The notes below the pieces were generated by a model. It was given only the letters and a program-made list of their open reading frames with translations, did not search any database and was not told the DNA's origin. A DNA stretch of 9,749 bases. It comes from SIG575 sp045643165 (GTDB lineage: Bacteria; Bacillota; Clostridia; Oscillospirales; Acutalibacteraceae). The stretch lies in the NCBI GenBank assembly GCA_045643165.1, contig JAZUKF010000108.1, positions 1 through 9,749 on the forward strand. The letters run 5' to 3'. Shown piece after piece: positions 5,677 through 9,749 of this stretch. A program made the position numbers and the translations under genes. Positions within the stretch are counted from its first letter, which is position 1, and each line of letters begins with the position of its first letter.

Positions 5677-7953
5677 TTAAATCGTTAAATCATATTTTTC
5701 GATTTTACCTTCAACAGAAAAATCAAATTTTTTCAAAACAGATTTAACCTGTTCATTATTTTCATCGCAAAGAACACGGACTTTGCTGTAACCGTATGCT
5801 CTTGCGATTTCAAAAATAAATTCCGTTACTTCCGTGGCAAGTTTTTTATTTTTATATTTCGGCATAATACTTCCGAAGGAATGTCCGCGGTATAAACGTG
5901 TAATATCGTTAAGCGCATAACAAAAATCCATACATCCCGCAATGTTACCGTCATAATAAATAAACAACGAGTTAAATCCTAAAGAATTATTATTATTCAT
6001 ATATTTAGCATCGGTTGCCGCTTTAATAAATTCATCGTAAGTTTTATTAAAGACAGACGGGAAAGGCAATGCCTTATTGTTCAGGAAATCGTTATAAAAA
6101 ATGTTGAAATCATTTTCGTCAACCTCATAAAAGTGGCGAAGCTCATATTTGTGTCCGTTTTTCTCAAATGAGGAATTGATTTTTTTCGTTTTTGCTTTTT
6201 CGCATTTAATAACTTCTCCGGATGAAATGAAAAATCTGTAAAGATCGTTTTCGGCAAGGGGAGAACTAATCAGATTTCTTTGCAGATTAAGAGGAATATC
6301 GCCGAATACCGTTCTTGCAAAAAATTCATCATTTTTCTTTTTAAGAACGCCTACGGTTTTACCGATTTTACTGCAATGAGGATTATATTTTTCGAAATCG
6401 TAATCAATAATATTATTCCTGTTATAGGATTTTATAATATTATTTTTTGTAAGCTTCAACAATGAGCCGTTTCTGTCGGCACAGACTGAACAAAAATCAT
6501 AAATTTTAATATGAAATTCAGTCAAAACACGTTTTCTGATAACTTCATATATTTCTTCTTTATTTTCATAATCGCTTTCAAAGTAGCAGATAATACGGTT
6601 CACAGAGTCAGGCAGATTGATAAATCTTAATTTTTTTATTTCAAATTTTTCGGCAACATCGTTAAGATTAAATTCTATACCCTGGGATAAAAACTTGTTG
6701 CCGTTGTAAATTATCATATCATCTTCTCTGTCGCAGATAAAAACATTTTCGTCGCTGATAAATCCTATATCCCCGTTAAAATAATATTCTTTATCATTCA
6801 GTTTCAGGAAGTTCACATTCTTCAAAGTATTGTTTGAAAAGAATTTTTTTGCCATTGCAGGTGAAGAGATTATTACACGTCCCCGTTCCCCGTCAGGTAA
6901 AATATTATTTTTCTCATCAATAACGGAAATATCGTAAAATTGATTTCCTTTCGGACCTACGGAAAGATAATCGCAATCTTCATTTCTGCGGACTCTCTTA
7001 TCTTTTTCAGAGGCTTTCAGCGTGGTAATCAAACCGCATTCGCTTAAACCGTAAGTATTCAGAATATAATCCGGGTTGAAATTGTAATTTTTAAATTTAT
7101 TCTGCATATCGGCATAAGTGTTGGGACTTATCCTTTCACCGCCGATGATAATTCTTTTCATAAAGGGGAGATTTTTCGCCCTGTTTAAAGATAATTCACG
7201 TTCTACGGCGGAAATTATCATTGATACATTCGTGATTTTCTCTTTTTCAATCAAATCAAAAAGATTTTCATCTTTTTTTGAGATGTAAGAGGGATTTACC
7301 ATGATGCAGGTACAACCCACATATAAGGGCAAAATAAAACCCGTAACAATTCCGAAAAGGTGAGAAAACGGAAGATAAGATAAAACACGGCTCTCTTTAT
7401 CATATCCCCAATCGGTTTCGCCGATAACGGCACTTGAATAAAGAGAAGTTTCCGTTAAGCACATTCCTCTGGGAAATTTCGTTGTACCCGATGTAAGTTG
7501 AATAAGAGAATAATCCTTTTCGGAAAAAGAAACAGTGGCATGTTCAATATTATTGATGTTAATAAGTTTTACATTGCGTTCTTCGAAAAATGCTGATTTT
7601 TTAAATCCCGATGAAGTGAATATCGCAAAAGGAGAAACACTTTCGATCACTTTTATTATTTCATTTTCTATTTTAGAAAAATCGTCATTATATCTTATAA
7701 TGACAGGCACTATTCCATTGGCAAGGAAAGAGAAAAGCAGACCAATCAAATCCTTTGAATAGTCAAGACAAATTCCGCAAATTGAATTTTTATATGACAC
7801 GGTTTTTTCTTTATAGTAAAGGTAAGTATCATAAAGTTCGCCGTATGTAGCAGTAACAACATCGCCGTTTTTACCGTAGAATTTATAAGCGATATTGTCT
7901 TTTTGCTTTTCCGCATTTTTAATTAAAGAATTTATCAAAAAATCAAAACTCAT
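5677..7953 (-). CDS. FAAL-like adenylate-forming ligase fused to a C-terminal GNAT N-acetyltransferase
   Basis: This 758-residue protein has an ANL (acyl-adenylate-forming) core at about 1-505: P-loop TSGTTKFPRG (154-163), YLPFSHLFG (193-201), GGERIS (271-276), YGLSE (301-305), NGDIGF (393-398), Arg409 in ICDREDD and hinge YNGNKFLSQGIE (416-427). The hinge and the non-canonical P-loop (K-F-P-R-G for GxPKG) resemble fatty-acyl-AMP ligases, which make acyl-adenylates from carboxylates and ATP. At motif A10 the sequence is DRNGSLLK, with Ser497 where the catalytic Lys is expected. Residues about 520-580 form an extra domain shared with the next-door paralogue. Residues 600-758 are a GNAT acetyltransferase of the COG3981-like type: GSIMPKYKNKKLATE (694-708), though Lys704 replaces the RxxGxG/A glycine, and VRVLCDENNEQVKSVLKK (725-742). 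It is cytosolic, with no carrier-protein domain. AGAAGGG lies five bases before ATG, 24 bases after the upstream stop. The fusion may activate an acid and acylate an amine; substrates are unknown. Confidence 0.85.
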   Translation of the reverse strand: MSFDFLINSLIKNAEKQKDNIAYKFYGKNGDVVTATYGELYDTYLYYKEKTVSYKNSICGICLDYSKDLIGLLFSFLANGIVPVIIRYNDDFSKIENEIIKVIESVSPFAIFTSSGFKKSAFFEERNVKLININNIEHATVSFSEKDYSLIQLTSGTTKFPRGMCLTETSLYSSAVIGETDWGYDKESRVLSYLPFSHLFGIVTGFILPLYVGCTCIMVNPSYISKKDENLFDLIEKEKITNVSMIISAVERELSLNRAKNLPFMKRIIIGGERISPNTYADMQNKFKNYNFNPDYILNTYGLSECGLITTLKASEKDKRVRRNEDCDYLSVGPKGNQFYDISVIDEKNNILPDGERGRVIISSPAMAKKFFSNNTLKNVNFLKLNDKEYYFNGDIGFISDENVFICDREDDMIIYNGNKFLSQGIEFNLNDVAEKFEIKKLRFINLPDSVNRIICYFESDYENKEEIYEVIRKRVLTEFHIKIYDFCSVCADRNGSLLKLTKNNIIKSYNRNNIIDYDFEKYNPHCSKIGKTVGVLKKKNDEFFARTVFGDIPLNLQRNLISSPLAENDLYRFFISSGEVIKCEKAKTKKINSSFEKNGHKYELRHFYEVDENDFNIFYNDFLNNKALPFPSVFNKTYDEFIKAATDAKYMNNNNSLGFNSLFIYYDGNIAGCMDFCYALNDITRLYRGHSFGSIMPKYKNKKLATEVTEFIFEIARAYGYSKVRVLCDENNEQVKSVLKKFDFSVEGKIEKYDLTI

Positions 7954-7977
7954 TTCTGCCCTTCTTACTATCTGTTT

Positions 7978-9744
7978 TTATTTTGAAAGCAAGTAATGGA
8001 AAGCCTGACCTTCGGAAATATAGAATTCATAAGTACCGTTTTCCTCTATGGGAGAATTGATGAAATTCGGCTTTTGACATATCGGGATAATTCCGAAGTT
8101 TGTTTTTGCAAAAAGTTTATCATTTTCTTTGATTATAGTTCCTGTTGCTTTGCCGATATCTGTTGTATTATCATTATAAGGAACGGTATCATAATCAATT
8201 ACGGAATTGCTGTAATAAACCTTTAAAATATTATTTTTACTGAGTTTCATCAATGAACCTGACCTGCCTACGGCGGTTTTACAACAGTCAAAGAGTCTGA
8301 TTTTGAATGTCTTGAAAACTATATCTTTAATTTCGCTGTATGCCCGGTCAATAACATCGGTATCACAATCCAAATAGCATATTACGGTGTTGATCGTATT
8401 CGGCAAATTGACAAATCTCATTTTGGCAATATTATATTTTTCGGCAATATCTTTAAGACGGTATTCAATGTATTGACTTAAAAATTTGTTGCTGTTGTAT
8501 GTGATCACATCATCCTCACGGTCGCAAATGAAAATCTGTCCGTTACTGATAAATCCCACATCACCGTTGATGTAGTAATAATCGCCGTCAATAAGATGAA
8601 ACTTAACTTCGCTGTTTATTCCGCGGGAGAAAAATCTTCTTGCAAGCATTTTTGAAGAAAGTCCGATTTTTCCGTATGTGTTTTCGGGGAGTATCTCATC
8701 TTCATTCTCTCCGATAATTCTCACTCTGACAAATTCATCGTCAACAGGACCGACGGAAAGGAAATCAGTACTTCCGAAATGAGCGATTTTCTCACAGTCA
8801 TCTTCGTCGTTGTGGGCGGTGATGAAACCGATTTCAGTCATTCCGTACATGTTGGCGATTGCTTTTTCGTCAATATTGAATTTTTTGAATTTATCTTTTA
8901 CATCTTTGTATGCGTTAACGCTGAGCCGTTCTCCGCCGATAATGATTTTTCTGACAATGGAAAGGTCCTTGAAATCATTGTATAAAATTTCTTTCTCAAT
9001 AGAAGCAAAAACGATTGAAAGATTTGTTACTTTTTCTTTTTCCATAATGGAGAAAAGAGTGTTTCCGTTTTTGTAAAGGATATGAGGATCAACAAGAATA
9101 CAGTTGCATCCGCTGTAAACGGGAAGTGTAAATCCCGTATGAAATCCGAAGATATGATGAAACGGCAGATATGAAAGATTGGTGGACTCATGGGAATATT
9201 TCCATACTCTTGAAATATACAAAGCATTTTCGAGAATAGACTCATCATCTAAACACATACCTCTGGGAAACTTTGTTGTTCCCGATGTCAGCATTACTAT
9301 TGAGTAGTCTTTTTCCTCGAAAGTATCTTCGCAAACGGGAATATTGTTGATGTTTATTATTTTTACCCCTTTTTCTTTTACATACTCTAAACTGCTTTCC
9401 TCAGCGGTGGTGAAAACGGCATAAGGGTTCACCGTATCTATGGTTGTTATCATATCTTCCCTGACAGATGAAATATTGTCATCGTATCTTACCAATACCG
9501 GAACGATACCGTTGTTGAAAAAAGAAATGATAAGAGAAAAATAATCAACAGAATAATCAAGACAAACGATACAAACCGAGTTTTTATAAGATTTTACAAT
9601 TTCATTATAATATTTAAAACGGTTATAAATATCGGTGAAAGGGATAAATTCCGTTACTCCCGACTTATGATAAACTTTATATCCGTGATTATCATTTTTC
9701 ATTGCGTTTTCTTTTAAACGTTTTGCTAAAAAATGTTCTGCCAT
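7978..9744 (-). CDS. FAAL-like adenylate-forming ligase (paralogue without GNAT)
   Basis: This 588-residue ANL-family protein aligns with the downstream ligase almost without gaps from residue 1 to about 580, about half identical in the better stretches by eye. Motifs: P-loop TSGTTKFPRG (153-162), YLPFHHIFG (192-200), GGERLS (270-275), YGMTE (300-304), NGDVGF (393-398), Arg409 and hinge YNSNKFLSQYIE (416-427). Motif A10 reads GRSGSLMK, again with Ser497 at the expected catalytic Lys, at the identical residue number to its paralogue; Lys500 or Lys503 might substitute. Residues about 528-580 carry the same extra C-terminal domain (IGK..G, ND..FA.T.FG.IP, SP..EN..Y.F.IS.G), and the protein ends eight residues later, exactly where the partner's GNAT begins. 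The ATG at 9744 matches the paralogue's start, but only five bases precede it, so its ribosome binding site and any upstream genes are outside the window. It probably forms an acyl-adenylate, if active. No carrier protein is seen. Confidence 0.83.
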   Translation of the reverse strand: MAEHFLAKRLKENAMKNDNHGYKVYHKSGVTEFIPFTDIYNRFKYYNEIVKSYKNSVCIVCLDYSVDYFSLIISFFNNGIVPVLVRYDDNISSVREDMITTIDTVNPYAVFTTAEESSLEYVKEKGVKIININNIPVCEDTFEEKDYSIVMLTSGTTKFPRGMCLDDESILENALYISRVWKYSHESTNLSYLPFHHIFGFHTGFTLPVYSGCNCILVDPHILYKNGNTLFSIMEKEKVTNLSIVFASIEKEILYNDFKDLSIVRKIIIGGERLSVNAYKDVKDKFKKFNIDEKAIANMYGMTEIGFITAHNDEDDCEKIAHFGSTDFLSVGPVDDEFVRVRIIGENEDEILPENTYGKIGLSSKMLARRFFSRGINSEVKFHLIDGDYYYINGDVGFISNGQIFICDREDDVITYNSNKFLSQYIEYRLKDIAEKYNIAKMRFVNLPNTINTVICYLDCDTDVIDRAYSEIKDIVFKTFKIRLFDCCKTAVGRSGSLMKLSKNNILKVYYSNSVIDYDTVPYNDNTTDIGKATGTIIKENDKLFAKTNFGIIPICQKPNFINSPIEENGTYEFYISEGQAFHYLLSK

Positions 9745-9749
9745 ATAAT

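Noticed and set aside
5677..9744. Nonribosomal peptide synthetase or polyketide loading modules
   Set aside because: There is no condensation, ketosynthase or carrier (GxDS) domain in either protein or between them; they are stand-alone ligase folds.
1..9749. CRISPR array, insertion sequence, tRNA or rRNA
   Set aside because: There are no regularly spaced repeats, no transposase-like protein, no terminal inverted repeats and no tRNA or rRNA-like segments; gaps are short except 2481-2719.

Overview
The window comes from a low-GC Gram-positive bacterium, most likely a gut or anaerobic Clostridia member of the Oscillospiraceae/Ruminococcus type. This rests on strongly A+T-rich third positions, AGGAGG-like ribosome binding sites, consensus sigma-A promoters, intrinsic terminators and a GTP-type PEP carboxykinase of the kind known in Clostridium thermocellum and relatives. 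The lineage is inferred; no rRNA or marker phylogeny is present.

Layout. On the minus strand, 2480 to 34 holds a two-gene unit: a LicD-type phosphotransferase fused behind a degraded sugar-epimerase-like domain, then a ProC-like protein whose nucleotide-binding half has decayed. A possible weak terminator lies at the left edge. The 240-base gap 2481-2719 is a divergent control region: a perfect consensus promoter drives the LicD unit leftward, and one or two weaker promoters drive the housekeeping gene pckG (2720-4501) rightward. A strong hairpin at 4518-4560 ends pckG and, read on the other strand, also serves the unit arriving from the right. That second minus-strand unit (9744 to 4569, continuing beyond the right edge) has two tandem paralogous adenylate-forming ligases of the fatty-acyl-AMP-ligase (FAAL)-like kind, the second carrying a C-terminal GNAT acetyltransferase, followed by a cytoplasmic sialidase-like beta-propeller protein. 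Spacings of 24 and at most 13 bases make it an operon.

Function. pckG is central carbon metabolism (PEP/oxaloacetate) and looks like an unrelated core gene between two accessory units; its codon use is visibly richer in C/G-ending codons than its neighbours. The accessory genes share a glycan- or acyl-modification flavour (LicD transferase, acyl-activating ligases, N-acetyltransferase, sialidase-like propeller), so a surface-glycan or acylated-metabolite tailoring locus is the best working guess. It is inference.

The most unusual signal is that several proteins keep a family fold while lacking its standard catalytic or cofactor motifs. Both ligases have Ser where the A10 catalytic Lys is expected, the ProC-like protein and the LicD fusion lack the Rossmann glycine motif, and the sialidase-like protein lacks the FRIP arginine. 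The two ligases also share an extra C-terminal domain of about 60-80 residues that I do not recognise.
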